Source: Nitrospira sp. (lineage in GTDB: Bacteria; Nitrospirota; Nitrospiria; Nitrospirales; Nitrospiraceae). Taken from it: DNA of 64,000 nucleotides. Below the pieces are notes generated by a model. That model ran no database searches. It was given only the letters and a program-made list of their open reading frames with translations, and was not told the DNA's origin. Below are positions 43,134 through 52,092 of the stretch, in pieces. How positions within the stretch are numbered: position 1 is the stretch's first letter; each line of letters starts with the position of its first letter. Where the stretch lies: contig JACOEK010000002.1 in the NCBI GenBank assembly GCA_024998595.1, forward strand, positions 620,001 to 684,000. The letters are read 5' to 3'. The position numbers were made by a program, and so were the translations under genes.

Positions 43134-44813
43134 CTATTCGGAGAGGGCTCGGAATCCATCGAGATCGTGAATAATCACCCCGGAAAAACTACGATGCGCC
43201 GTTGTGTCCAGGATCTGCTTGATCGCCTTGGACACCTCGGCACGGGAACGTCCGGCAAAGGTCAAACGTTCGGGCCTGACGGTGAACCGGTGGTGGATGC
43301 GGAACCATTCTCCGGACACCGTCGGCCCGTCAGTCTCAGAGATCGGCCTCCATCGCAGAAGGCGGTGTTCACGATCCAGGAGAGCATCGGCGCGGTCAGG
43401 ACGAGGGTCGCGTCGCAATACGATATGCTGCTCAAGCGGCAACAGGATCGTTTCCACAGCCAACCACACCGGCTTTTCAATCACATCGCCATATCTCAGG
43501 ATATCTTCGGCAATGTCCTGCACTTCATCGAGATCGGTGCGGTAACTCATGACCGCCACTTCATCGGCTCGATCCATGACGGCATAGGCCAAGGGCCGTC
43601 CACCAACGGTCGGTGTTGCGAGCCAGAAGGGAATCACCATGGACAGTCTGGCACGACCTTGAATGGCTTCCTTCACGATCTCGATCGTGCTCAGGTACCG
43701 ACGGAGTTGCGCATCATCATCAAGAAATCCCGGCAGAAGATACGGCTCTATATCGAGCTGTATGCCGGATAACGCACCAGGCCGCACGAGCTGAAGCAGT
43801 CTCCCTACCTTATCGGCCAAAAGCTGAGGTTCCTGAATGGCTTCGGGATACCCGTCCAACGCCAGCGCATCGATCCCGGCGTCCTTCACCCAGGCCAAGA
43901 CTCGCGCATATTCTCGCCAAAGGGCCTCTTCATCATTGAGTGACGGCATTTGGATCAGCACCCGGGAACAGCCTTGGATGCGACAGGTGGTCAACATCGT
44001 CTGTGAGTCCTGTATCGCCGCGCGGTAGTTCCACACCCAGAACCCTGTGCCGACAGGTCGCCTCCTCACCGGTTCACGTTGCGCCACCGTCATCTGCTCG
44101 AATTGGATCTGTCCCCCGTGTCCCTCAGTGGACACCACGAGAGCCGTCACATAGCGAAGGTCTACCCCGCGACCGACTTCTTTGAGGGGAATGGTCAGAT
44201 CGAACGTGCCGCTCACCGTTGTCAGCGGGTGATTGTGCTCACGCTGGTGTCCGGCCACATCTTCTATCGCCACTACCACCTGGCCGGTTGCCATGCCACG
44301 AAGCCTCAGCATCTGGTAGGACATGAGATCCACCGACCTTCCGGCCGGACGCAGCTCGATACGCTGACCACAACGCGTCGCCTCCTGGGCGGTCCATTTC
44401 AACTCGAGACGGGAATCGGTTCGTACCGCCTCTCCACGACAAGGCCCGAAGACCTGAGCTGCCCCTACCCCTGAGCGCAGTTCAAGAATAGGCACAAACG
44501 GTCGATAAGAAAGAGGAGCCGTAGTCGGCGGAGGTCCGCTGAACGCCACGGTTGGGTCGGTACGCCGCCCGACATAGGTGAGCTCGATCTCATGGACCGT
44601 GGAAGGGATGGGCGAGGACAGGACAATGTCGTCCGCCTGCGCAATAGGGAGCCAGGCGATGGGGCCGACAGCAGCAGCAAGCAACACCTTCACGAAGAGA
44701 AGCCGACCCGCGACCTGGTTGCAGGCAGACCCGACGGACTTCCCGGAAATCCTGCTTCGAGCGACACCCCCGTTGACGGAGACGCATTGATCGATGTGGT
44801 TAGAGACGCTCAT
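43134..44813 (-). CDS. Exported TIM-barrel glycoside hydrolase-like protein
   Basis: This 559-residue exported protein has a signal near residues 38-60 (LLFVKVLLAAAVGPIAWLPIAQA). A beta-rich first half (carbohydrate-binding-like) precedes a C-terminal TIM-barrel-like half: GFWVWNYRAAI, LALDGYPEAI, GIQLDIEPYLLPGF (DxE like GH18/GH153), VAVMSYRTDLDEV. It could be the hydrolase half of a split PgaB. The start ATG 44813 is uncertain because it overlaps the divergent synthase gene by 20 nt; no better start was found. Confidence 0.7.
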   Translation of the reverse strand: MSVSNHIDQCVSVNGGVARSRISGKSVGSACNQVAGRLLFVKVLLAAAVGPIAWLPIAQADDIVLSSPIPSTVHEIELTYVGRRTDPTVAFSGPPPTTAPLSYRPFVPILELRSGVGAAQVFGPCRGEAVRTDSRLELKWTAQEATRCGQRIELRPAGRSVDLMSYQMLRLRGMATGQVVVAIEDVAGHQREHNHPLTTVSGTFDLTIPLKEVGRGVDLRYVTALVVSTEGHGGQIQFEQMTVAQREPVRRRPVGTGFWVWNYRAAIQDSQTMLTTCRIQGCSRVLIQMPSLNDEEALWREYARVLAWVKDAGIDALALDGYPEAIQEPQLLADKVGRLLQLVRPGALSGIQLDIEPYLLPGFLDDDAQLRRYLSTIEIVKEAIQGRARLSMVIPFWLATPTVGGRPLAYAVMDRADEVAVMSYRTDLDEVQDIAEDILRYGDVIEKPVWLAVETILLPLEQHIVLRRDPRPDRADALLDREHRLLRWRPISETDGPTVSGEWFRIHHRFTVRPERLTFAGRSRAEVSKAIKQILDTTAHRSFSGVIIHDLDGFRALSE

Positions 44814-46200
44814 TTCAACATCTGAGTGGCTATTCCTGGTCTACTTTCTCGGCCTGACCGCCGGATACTTGATGCTGGACCTCATCGCCATCGTGCACTT
44901 GCGGCAATACCTGCAGGAGCGTGTGCTCGAAAGTCTGCCGCACAGTTACACCGGCTTCGAACCGCAGATCAGCATCCTGGTGCCTGCCTATAACGAGGCC
45001 GCCACCATCGCCGGTTCCATTCGGTCGCTGCTGCAACTCAGCTATTCGGAATATGAAATCGTGGTGATCAACGATGGATCAAAGGATGCCACGATCGATG
45101 TGCTCCGCAAAGAATTTGATCTGTTTCCGTTTCCCGAAGCCTGTAACACGCAACTGCCGACGGCGGAGATCAGGGCGATCTATCACTCGTCCCTCCATGC
45201 CAACCTGCGCGTGATCGACAAGGAGAACGGCGGCAAGGCCGACTCCTTGAACGCCGGCATCAATCTGTCGCTGTATCCTCTGTTCTGCTGCATCGATGCA
45301 GACTCCATTCTGCAGCCCGACAGTCTGCGGCGGGCCGTACAACCGTTTCTGGATGACCATCGCACCGTCGCTAGCGGGGGGACCGTGCGCATCGCTAACG
45401 GCTGCCGCGTCGAAAACGGCTTCCTGACCAAGATTGGTTTACCCGCCAATCCGCTGGCGCTGTTCCAGATCGTGGAATACCTCCGCGCTTTTCTCTTCGG
45501 ACGGCTGGGTTGGTCGCCGATGAATGCCATGCTGATCATTTCCGGGGCATTCGGCATTTTCCGGAAAGAAGCGGTCGTCACCGTGGGGGGCTATCGATCG
45601 GATACGATCGGGGAAGACATGGAACTGGTCGTGCGCCTGCATCGGCATCTGCGGTTGGGCAACAAACCGTATCGCATTACGTTCGTCCCCGACTCCGTCT
45701 GTTGGACCGAGGCGCCGGAAGACCTGCGCACGCTGAAAAATCAGCGTATTCGCTGGCAGCGAGGATTGTGCGAGAGCCTGACAAAGAACCTCGATCTCCT
45801 GTTTCATCCTCAAGGCGGCACGATTGGATGGCTGGCGTTTCCCTTCATGGCCGTCTTTGAGTGGATCGGACCGGCGATTGAGGTCTTCGGCTACTGCTTC
45901 CTGATTCTCAGCTTTGTCCTGGGATCCGTCTCGGTGCAGGCGTGGCTGATCCTGCTGGTTGCGGCGATCGGACTCGGCGTGTTGCTGTCGGTGAGTGCGC
46001 TCTTATTGGAAGAGATGTCGTTCCACGTCTACCCCAATCAGCGCGACGTGCTGAAACTGTTGCTCGCGGCCATCCTGGAAAATTTCGGATTCCGCCAGCT
46101 GAATTCCGTGTGGAAATTGATCGGCTTGTATCGTTGGATACGTGGAAAGAAAGCGACGTGGGGAACGATGACGAGAACTGCCTCCTGGCAGGCGAGATAA
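44794..46200 (+). CDS. Membrane glycosyltransferase family 2 (PgaC/BcsA-type synthase)
   Basis: The 468-residue processive synthase has an N-terminal membrane helix. The GT2 domain has LVPAYNEA, NDGS (93-96), CIDADSI (166-172), GEDMEL (273-278) and the QRIRW acceptor motif (317-321). Two to three C-terminal membrane helices follow. Length and motifs fit PgaC-like N-acetylglucosamine or hyaluronan-type synthases. No PilZ domain and no PgaD-like gene are seen beside it. Confidence 0.9.
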   Translation: MWLETLISTSEWLFLVYFLGLTAGYLMLDLIAIVHLRQYLQERVLESLPHSYTGFEPQISILVPAYNEAATIAGSIRSLLQLSYSEYEIVVINDGSKDATIDVLRKEFDLFPFPEACNTQLPTAEIRAIYHSSLHANLRVIDKENGGKADSLNAGINLSLYPLFCCIDADSILQPDSLRRAVQPFLDDHRTVASGGTVRIANGCRVENGFLTKIGLPANPLALFQIVEYLRAFLFGRLGWSPMNAMLIISGAFGIFRKEAVVTVGGYRSDTIGEDMELVVRLHRHLRLGNKPYRITFVPDSVCWTEAPEDLRTLKNQRIRWQRGLCESLTKNLDLLFHPQGGTIGWLAFPFMAVFEWIGPAIEVFGYCFLILSFVLGSVSVQAWLILLVAAIGLGVLLSVSALLLEEMSFHVYPNQRDVLKLLLAAILENFGFRQLNSVWKLIGLYRWIRGKKATWGTMTRTASWQAR

Positions 46201-46222
46201 GAACTCCAACTGTGTCAGCGAC

Positions 46223-47380
46223 TCATGAGGTGAAGCGTTCGATCGCCTGACTGGCTCGCTCCAGATCTCCATCCGTTTTCGCCATACAAAAGCGCATAAA
46301 GCGACTCCCCTCCGTCCCGTCGAAGAACGCCTCGCCCGGCACACCCGCCACACCGGTCTTGTCCAGCAGATACAGGGCGCGTTCGCGACTGGTCTTCCCG
46401 GGGAGTCGGGATACGTCCGCCAACACGTAATAGGCGCCCTGCGGCACGGCTGGAGGCAACCCCGCTTTTGCCAAGGCCAGGCAGAAGCGATCCCGCTTCT
46501 GTTGATGCTCGAGGGCCAGCTCCTTGTAAAATGACGCACCGAGCTCACGAATGCCGGCAGCCACCCCATACTGTAACGGCGTCGGGGCGCAGACATACAA
46601 CACATCACTCATGGCGCCGATGGCTTTCGCCCATGAGGCCTCCGCCACACTGTAGCCGATACGCCAGCCGGTGATGCTGAAAGTTTTGGAGTATCCGCCG
46701 ATGGTAATGGTCCGGTCGGCCATGCCAGGCAGTGAGGCCATGCTGACATGTTCTCGCCCGTCGAACACAAAATACTCATAGATCTCGTCCGTGATCACCA
46801 GCAGGTCGTGGCGGCAGGCCATCTCGGCAATCTGCTCCAATTCACGTCGTGTGAAAACTTTGCCGGATGGATTGCCCGGAGTGTTGACCACGATGGCCTT
46901 GGTCTTGGACGTAATAGCCTGTTCCAACCCTTTCACATCCATCGTCCAATCCGGCGGCCGCATCGTCACATAGCGGGGGACGCCCTCCACGGCGAGGATC
47001 GCCTGGACGTGATAGGCGTAGAACGGCTCAAATAGAATCACTTCGTCGCCCGGATTAAGCAGCGCCATGCAGGTGGCCTGGAACGATCCGGTCGCGCCGG
47101 CACTCACGGTAATATTGATCTCCGGATCCGCAGTGATGCGATTGTAGGCGGCTAACTTGCCGGCGATCGCCTGCCGCAGTTCCGCAATACCGTCAAAACG
47201 AGCATAGATGTTATGCCCCTGCGCCATCGCTTCTTGCGCGCCCCGCACCACCACCGGAGGCACAGGGGTGTCGCAGACTCCCTGGGACATATTGATCCCG
47301 TTGACCTTCGCACAGGCGAGGGTCATCGCACGGATATCGGATTGGGCCAGCCGGGCGGTACGATCACTCTTCTTCATCAC
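46223..47380 (-). CDS. PLP-dependent aminotransferase, class I/II
   Basis: This 385-residue fold-type I enzyme has PLP-binding Lys in GGYSKTFSITGWRIGY and the NTPGNPSGKVF segment that contacts the cofactor. SAGATGSFQATCMALLNPGDEVILFEPFYAYH is the substrate-side helix and strand. It resembles aspartate or aromatic aminotransferases; specificity is not decided. A 13-nt palindrome lies 15 nt before its ATG. It is convergent with the synthase. Confidence 0.9.
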   Translation of the reverse strand: MMKKSDRTARLAQSDIRAMTLACAKVNGINMSQGVCDTPVPPVVVRGAQEAMAQGHNIYARFDGIAELRQAIAGKLAAYNRITADPEINITVSAGATGSFQATCMALLNPGDEVILFEPFYAYHVQAILAVEGVPRYVTMRPPDWTMDVKGLEQAITSKTKAIVVNTPGNPSGKVFTRRELEQIAEMACRHDLLVITDEIYEYFVFDGREHVSMASLPGMADRTITIGGYSKTFSITGWRIGYSVAEASWAKAIGAMSDVLYVCAPTPLQYGVAAGIRELGASFYKELALEHQQKRDRFCLALAKAGLPPAVPQGAYYVLADVSRLPGKTSRERALYLLDKTGVAGVPGEAFFDGTEGSRFMRFCMAKTDGDLERASQAIERFTS

Positions 47381-47395
47381 ATCCTCAATGGCTAC

Positions 47396-47408
47396 ATCAC
47401 CTGGTGAT
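47396..47408. promoter_or_regulatory. Palindrome upstream of the aminotransferase
   Basis: ATCACC-T-GGTGAT is a perfect 6+1+6 palindrome located just before the ribosome site of the aminotransferase gene. It may be an operator. It could also be chance. Confidence 0.3.
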
Positions 47409-47540
47409 TTGATGACCCTGGCGGGTCTTGGCGCTTAAGGCAGATGTCCCTACCCCGTTCCGGCGGAAAATGCAACCGGCGAAAGGACCGTCATTGATTC
47501 AGGGAGAAACCGCCAGCATCCCGATCCACCATGCTTCGGG

Positions 47541-48158
47541 TCATTCCGGAGCCTGCGGCAGGGACCATAGTGGATGGCTGTCTTGTCGACGCGTCATCAC
47601 ACGCGAGGGAAGGCGGCTGGTTCCGGCACGAAAGCGATCATAGTGGCCAAGCACTCGATCGACGTAGAGTTGGGTCGCAGGGAGAGCCGGCGCGCCGATG
47701 GCCTGCCGCACGCGCGCTTCACCGAGATGGTAGGCCGCCAGGGCTAGCGACACATCTCCGCCGAACCGGTCTAACAGCCCACGAAGCAAGGCTGCGCCCG
47801 CACGAATGTTGTCCTTCGGATCGAATGGATCGAGCACATGGAACGCGGCCGCCGTCAGCGGCATCAGCTGCATGAGACCGATTGCGCCTTTCGAGGACAC
47901 GGCGTTCGAATTGAAATTCGATTCGACTTTGATGATCGCTTGCAGGAGAGCAGGGTCAAGGGCGTATTGCTTGGCGTAGGTTGCTATCAGCGAGGCAATC
48001 GGCTCGTGGGAGGGCCGACGCACAGCGTCGTTCATCACCGGGTCGAATGCGACCCTGCTGGCCGGAGGCATGATGGCAGTCAGGCACGCCGCCACCGCTA
48101 AGGGGAAGAGCGCACGGGCCACTCGACCCCAGCGAATATTCCATTCAGGCTGTTGCAT
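47541..48158 (-). CDS. Lytic transglycosylase (SLT family)
   Basis: The 205-residue protein has an N-terminal signal or anchor (RALFPLAVAACLTAIMP) and an SLT domain. ALLQAIIKVESNFNSNAVSSKGAIGLMQLMP contains the catalytic Glu. AALLRGLLDRFGGDVSLALAAYHLGEARV is the second conserved block. It cleaves peptidoglycan with 1,6-anhydro products. The start is uncertain (48158 or 48209). The longer form overlaps the preceding lipoprotein gene. Confidence 0.86.
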   Translation of the reverse strand: MQQPEWNIRWGRVARALFPLAVAACLTAIMPPASRVAFDPVMNDAVRRPSHEPIASLIATYAKQYALDPALLQAIIKVESNFNSNAVSSKGAIGLMQLMPLTAAAFHVLDPFDPKDNIRAGAALLRGLLDRFGGDVSLALAAYHLGEARVRQAIGAPALPATQLYVDRVLGHYDRFRAGTSRLPSRVMTRRQDSHPLWSLPQAPE

Positions 48159-48192
48159 AGTAGGTACGGGAGCGACCGAGACCTGACTGTTC

Positions 48193-48579
48193 CTAGCGGC
48201 CATCCTCATCGAGGCTTCTGATGAGCACGGCGCGGCCGTGCCGATCGAACCACGATTGAATACGATCGCCTACATGGGCCGGTCGGTCGATTCTGGTGTT
48301 CTCGTCGTGAGGAATGCGGTGCTCCTGCCCCCGGACATCTCGGACCAGGTAGGCGCCCCCCTCGACGGCTTGCACCTGGCCGACCAGGGATGCGGCAGGC
48401 TGCTCACCGGAAGAGACGGCAGATCGGCTTTGCGCGCCTAACGTCCCGGAGACGATCCCCATGCCGAGGTCTTCCTGAGAAGAATGTCCCTGCAGCGCCG
48501 ACTGTGCGCAGCCGGTCACACTGATCACCAAGGGAAGGACAAGCATCACACGGCGAAAACCAGCGAGCAAACGCATCAT
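48193..48579 (-). CDS. Small lipoprotein of unknown function
   Basis: This 128-residue protein has a lipobox (LVISVTGC) and a C-terminal domain with LVGQVQAVEGGAYLVRDVRGQEHRIPHDENTRID and GDRIQSWFDRHGRAVLIRSL, an OB-like beta fold. GGAGG precedes the ATG. It is upstream of the lytic transglycosylase with a small or no overlap and is likely cotranscribed. Confidence 0.7.
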   Translation of the reverse strand: MMRLLAGFRRVMLVLPLVISVTGCAQSALQGHSSQEDLGMGIVSGTLGAQSRSAVSSGEQPAASLVGQVQAVEGGAYLVRDVRGQEHRIPHDENTRIDRPAHVGDRIQSWFDRHGRAVLIRSLDEDGR

Positions 48580-48783
48580 GGCTGGAACCTCCAAAGATGA
48601 ATGGCGTGGGAAGCGATACAGGACAGGCGGAGACGCACCGTCACGTCACTATTCCATGGAGAGGCGGAATGCTCAAGGAAATGAGGGAAACCGACGCGTA
48701 CCTGATGGGGAGGACCGAACGAAAGGACTGATCAGCCGGAACCAGGGAGCGACCGGCGGTGGAAGTCCATGCTGCTCATAGTG

Positions 48784-49224
48784 TCATGGTCCCTGGTCAT
48801 GATTTTTTTCGCCGACCCATCGATCATATTCTTTGAGCCAACAACGATCCATCACCACCTGTAATCCGGCCTGACGGGCGCGCAGGGCAGCGACCTCATC
48901 GACCACCCCCTCCTGGAGCCAAACGGCTTTGGCTTGGATGCGTATCGCTTCGTCGACGATCGCGCCCGCCTCTTCCGATCGTCGAAAGACATTCACCAGA
49001 TCGATTGGGCCTGGCACGGCCGACAGCGAGGAATAGGCATGCTCACCCAACACGTTCGCCTCATGCGGATTCACCGGGATCACAACCTTGCTCTGCTGTT
49101 GCATGTAGCGAGCCACCCGATAGGACGGGCGCGCCGGATTTGATGACAACCCGACCACGGCAATGGTCCGGCAGTCTCGCAACAGACGCACGATCCCCTC
49201 TTGCGAAGACGCCTGATCTGTCAC
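48784..49224 (-). CDS. CoA-binding domain protein (YccU-like)
   Basis: This 146-residue protein is a single CoA-binding Rossmann domain: TIAVVGLSSNPARPSYRVARYMQ, PVNPHEANVLGEHAYSSLSAVP, AVWLQEGVVDEVAALRARQAGL and MDRCWLKEY. It starts at GTG 49224, which overlaps the msrA stop by 4 nt. Role unknown; family members may act as redox or CoA sensors. Confidence 0.88.
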   Translation of the reverse strand: MTDQASSQEGIVRLLRDCRTIAVVGLSSNPARPSYRVARYMQQQSKVVIPVNPHEANVLGEHAYSSLSAVPGPIDLVNVFRRSEEAGAIVDEAIRIQAKAVWLQEGVVDEVAALRARQAGLQVVMDRCWLKEYDRWVGEKNHDQGP

Positions 49225-49844
49225 CGCGCACCCCAAACTTCTTCGAGCCGCTGCACGCGCCCGCAATTGAATTTATAGAACTTGTACCGGATCGGATTCT
49301 TCTTATAGAAATCCTGGTGGTACTCTTCGGCCGGATAAAATTGCGAGGCCTTGGTCAATTCGGTGACGATCGGGTGTGTGAGCCGCTGGGATTGTTCGAT
49401 CGCCCGCTTCGACTCCTCCGCCAAGCGTTTCTGTTCCTCACCTTGAAAGAAAATCACCGCACGGTACTGGCTGCCGTGGTCGCAGAACTGTGCATTCGGC
49501 GTCACCGGATCCACGTTGTGCCAAAAGGCATCGAGCAACGTGGCGTAGTTCACCTTGGCCGGGTCATACACCACTTCAACTGATTCGGCATGACCCGTCC
49601 CCCCCGCCGACACCTGCTCATAACTGGGATTCTCCACTCGTCCACCCATATATCCACTGACCACTGCGGTCACGCCGGGGACCTTCTCAAACGCTTCTTC
49701 CATGCACCAGAAACAGCCTCCGGCGAAATAGGCTGTGGCCGCACTAGACGGATCAGCCGCCTGACTCTGCGACAGAAAGAATCCTGCAAGCACTATCGGC
49801 AGGACCCACAAGGCAGTAACTCTCCGTCGTGTCATGAACTGCAT
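49221..49844 (-). CDS. msrA: Peptide methionine sulfoxide reductase A, exported
   Basis: This 207-residue protein reduces Met-S-sulfoxide. The active-site Cys is in GGCFWCMEEAF, and TGHAESVEVVYDP and CDHGSQYRAVIFF match MsrA. A recycling Cys remains near the C-terminus (NCGRVQRLEEV). An N-terminal signal (ALWVLPIVLAGFFLSQSQA) suggests periplasmic action, which is less common for MsrA. GGGGAGG is 6 nt before the ATG. Confidence 0.93.
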   Translation of the reverse strand: MQFMTRRRVTALWVLPIVLAGFFLSQSQAADPSSAATAYFAGGCFWCMEEAFEKVPGVTAVVSGYMGGRVENPSYEQVSAGGTGHAESVEVVYDPAKVNYATLLDAFWHNVDPVTPNAQFCDHGSQYRAVIFFQGEEQKRLAEESKRAIEQSQRLTHPIVTELTKASQFYPAEEYHQDFYKKNPIRYKFYKFNCGRVQRLEEVWGAR

Positions 49845-49984
49845 TGGACGCCTCCCCTCTCAGAGCGGAATCGACTCCCGATTATCTTACCAGAGCAAAC
49901 GACCCTCTGCGATCAGGGCCGCCTCATCCCTCTTATCTCTTACGCGCATCGCAAACGATTGGATGGGTGTGTATGCTAGGCGGC

Positions 49985-50455
49985 ATGAAACAATCTTGTG
50001 CACTGGCGGCACTATTGGCCCTGCTGATCCTCCACGGTTGCGCCTCCTGGATGAAGGGCGAGCCACCGGAAGTGTTGGTGACGAATGTCACCCCGCTGGA
50101 GGCCAGCGCCTTTGAGCAACGGCTTCAGGTCGATCTGCGCATCCGGAATCCCAACGACTTCGACCTCGCAGTCACCGGCATCGACTTTCGCCTGGATCTG
50201 AATGGAAACCGGCTCGCACGCGGGCTGGGGAACAAAGAACTGGTCGTGCCGCGTCTGAGCGATGCCGTGACCTCCGTCAAAACGAGCACGTCCACCTTAC
50301 AGGTCGTCAGGCAGTTCCTCTCGTTCTCCGGGAATCAGTCGCTCACCTACCAGCTGACGGGTGTGGTGCACACCAAGGAAGGCCGCCTCCCCTTCGAGAA
50401 CTCCGGCGTGCTGCTGGACACAGGCACTGTGTCCGGCTCTCCCGTTGCCCCGTAA
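49985..50455 (+). CDS. LEA type 2/WHy-domain lipoprotein
   Basis: This 156-residue lipoprotein has the signal AALLALLILHGC, then one WHy (LEA-2) domain: PEVLVTNVTPLEASAFEQRLQVDLRIRNPNDFDLAVTGIDFRLDLNGNRLARG. Such domains are related to desiccation and stress proteins. Start at ATG 49985, because it leads directly into the signal. A T-tailed hairpin follows within a repeat element. Confidence 0.85.
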   Translation: MKQSCALAALLALLILHGCASWMKGEPPEVLVTNVTPLEASAFEQRLQVDLRIRNPNDFDLAVTGIDFRLDLNGNRLARGLGNKELVVPRLSDAVTSVKTSTSTLQVVRQFLSFSGNQSLTYQLTGVVHTKEGRLPFENSGVLLDTGTVSGSPVAP

Positions 50456-50526
50456 GAGGGGCTCGTCACTCGTCGTTCCCAGAAAAAAGCCTCGGAGTCT
50501 GGCAAGAGGATCGCAGCCGCTCACAA

Positions 50527-50682
50527 GCCGTTCAAAAAGTTCGTCCAGGAAGGCCGTAGCCATGCGAGGCGGCGAGGCCACATCCTTCTTACCCACCCAC
50601 CCCGAGCCTGCCAAGACAGGCTCTTTTCCGATGTGCGGTACGTTGAGCCGCGGAGCGATGCGAGAACGCCGCTGCCGGACTA
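50527..50682 (+). repeat. Dispersed repeat, copy A
   Basis: This roughly 155-bp stretch shares ordered blocks with copies B and C: TTCGTCCAGGAAGGCCGTAG, GGCGGCGAGGC, GGTACGTTGAG, GCGATGCGAGAACG. Its right end runs into the stop codon of the adjacent minus-strand gene. Compared with the others it has an extra segment carrying a T-tailed hairpin. Confidence 0.65.
50604..50627 (+). terminator. Intrinsic terminator after the WHy lipoprotein gene
   Basis: GAGCCTG and CAGGCTC form a perfect 7-bp stem with a 6-nt loop (ccaaga), followed directly by TTTT. It lies inside repeat copy A. Confidence 0.65.
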
Positions 50683-51210
50683 GACGCCCCAGGAGCGCGC
50701 GCCCTGCACAAGATCCGGCTGCTGCTGCTCGAATTGTTTCATCATGAGGGTGATGGCTTCTTCCGGATTTTCCACCGAGGCGATCAGGCGGCCGCCCAGT
50801 TTTTTGAAGAACTTCTCTTCCGTCGGCGTGGCTCCGACCAGAATGACCGGCTTACCCGCCTTTAAGGCCAGTGCGACTTCTGACACCGTGCCCGCGCCCA
50901 TCAATCCGCACACCACGACCACGTTGCTGGACATGACATTGACGTTGTTGCGCGCATTGCCCATCTCGGTAATGATCGCCAGATCAACATACTTCGAGAC
51001 GCGCTCGCGCGCAGAAGGCAGCACACCGATCGTCAAACTGCCGGGAACTTTCTTGGCGCCCTGACAGGCTGCGTCCATGACGCCGACATCGCGGCCGCCG
51101 GTCAGGACCACCCATTCCCGTCGCGCGATCAACTCACCCAATACCCGGGCATTATCGACATCCTTTTTCCTGGCCTTAGCCGGCCCCATGACCCCGACAA
51201 TGTATCGCAT
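50680..51210 (-). CDS. TIGR00725/LOG-like Rossmann protein
   Basis: The 176-residue protein begins MRYIVGVMGPAKA and has LTGGRDVGVMDAACQGAKKVPGSLTIGVLPS and MGAGTVSEVALALKAGKPVILVG. These correspond to the GGxxGxM and PGGxGTxxE motifs of LOG and SLOG proteins, although the second is degenerate. LOG enzymes make cytokinins; for the TIGR00725 branch the role is unknown. Confidence 0.83.
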   Translation of the reverse strand: MRYIVGVMGPAKARKKDVDNARVLGELIARREWVVLTGGRDVGVMDAACQGAKKVPGSLTIGVLPSARERVSKYVDLAIITEMGNARNNVNVMSSNVVVVCGLMGAGTVSEVALALKAGKPVILVGATPTEEKFFKKLGGRLIASVENPEEAITLMMKQFEQQQPDLVQGARSWGV

Positions 51211-51213
51211 GCC

Positions 51214-52035
51214 CTATCCTTGCGTGCTCCCGCCGCACTGCGGCTGCCACCAACCAGTGACGGCCACCGTCGCATAATAAATGGCCCAGGAGTCCGGATC
51301 GTCGGCGAGCCGGCAATACTGCTCGATATCCGCCTCCGTCACCAGGCCGGTGGCCACATATTTATCCCGCAATTGTTCGGCGGATAATTTCATCAACTGC
51401 GCAATTGTCCCCCCGCCCGCCGACAAATGTCCCTCATGCTCCACCGTCAAATGACTCAGATCCTGCTGTTGAAACAATGCGGGCAACTTCGCGCCCAACG
51501 CATAGTCCATTCCAAGCGACGTGAACATCCGTTCGATCGCATCGGTGACCCGTGCGAACGAGGCCTTGGCCTCATCCGGCCCGGTGACGGCGCGAGCGGC
51601 TTCAAAATCAGGTTCTTCGATCACGACCCATCCGCCCGGCTTGACGCAGCGCAACATCCGCTCAAACGCCTTCCGGTAGTCGGCGATATGGATCATGACG
51701 TACCGCGCATGCACCAGATCGAACATGGCCAGCGGGAGATCCGTGTCGCATATGTCGCCTTGAACGATTTCAATCGTCGAACTGCCGCTCCCCCGCAGAA
51801 AGCGCGGGTTCGTGTCGAGCGCGACCACTTTGCCCGATGGGCCAACGCGCTGCTCCAGCCACCGTACGATGGAGCCGGCCCCCGCTCCTACCTCGAGGCA
51901 ATGCCAGCCGGTCGTGAGACCGGCTGCCAGCATGCGGCGTTGCGTACCGGCATCGAAGATGCGCTCCAGCATCTGCAAACGCTGGAGTTCGCGCGCTTCC
52001 TCGGTGGCCTGAAACACATAATCCGTCTTCAACAT
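51214..52035 (-). CDS. SAM-dependent methyltransferase, class I
   Basis: This 273-residue protein has motif I CLEVGAGAGSIVRWLEQRVG, then VVALDTNPRFL, and motif IV-like FDLVHARYVMIHIADYRKAFERMLRCVKPGGWVVIEEPDF. It resembles UbiE/small-molecule methyltransferases. Substrate unknown. AAGGA is 6 nt before ATG 52035; ATG 52059, with GGGAG upstream, is also possible. Confidence 0.85.
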   Translation of the reverse strand: MLKTDYVFQATEEARELQRLQMLERIFDAGTQRRMLAAGLTTGWHCLEVGAGAGSIVRWLEQRVGPSGKVVALDTNPRFLRGSGSSTIEIVQGDICDTDLPLAMFDLVHARYVMIHIADYRKAFERMLRCVKPGGWVVIEEPDFEAARAVTGPDEAKASFARVTDAIERMFTSLGMDYALGAKLPALFQQQDLSHLTVEHEGHLSAGGGTIAQLMKLSAEQLRDKYVATGLVTEADIEQYCRLADDPDSWAIYYATVAVTGWWQPQCGGSTQG

Positions 52036-52092
52036 CTCTTGTCCTTTGTTCGGCAGCATGATGCCACTCCCTGGCCGACAAACCGGGCGACC

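Noticed and set aside
48578-48781. 67-codon open frame in the gap before the CoA-binding gene
   Set aside because: Composition is random-looking and there is no ribosome site or conserved motif.
48735-48800. ACCAGGGA/TCCCTGGT inverted repeat followed by a T run on the plus strand
   Set aside because: The loop is over 40 nt, no plus-strand gene ends here, and the T run is inside the minus-strand coding sequence.
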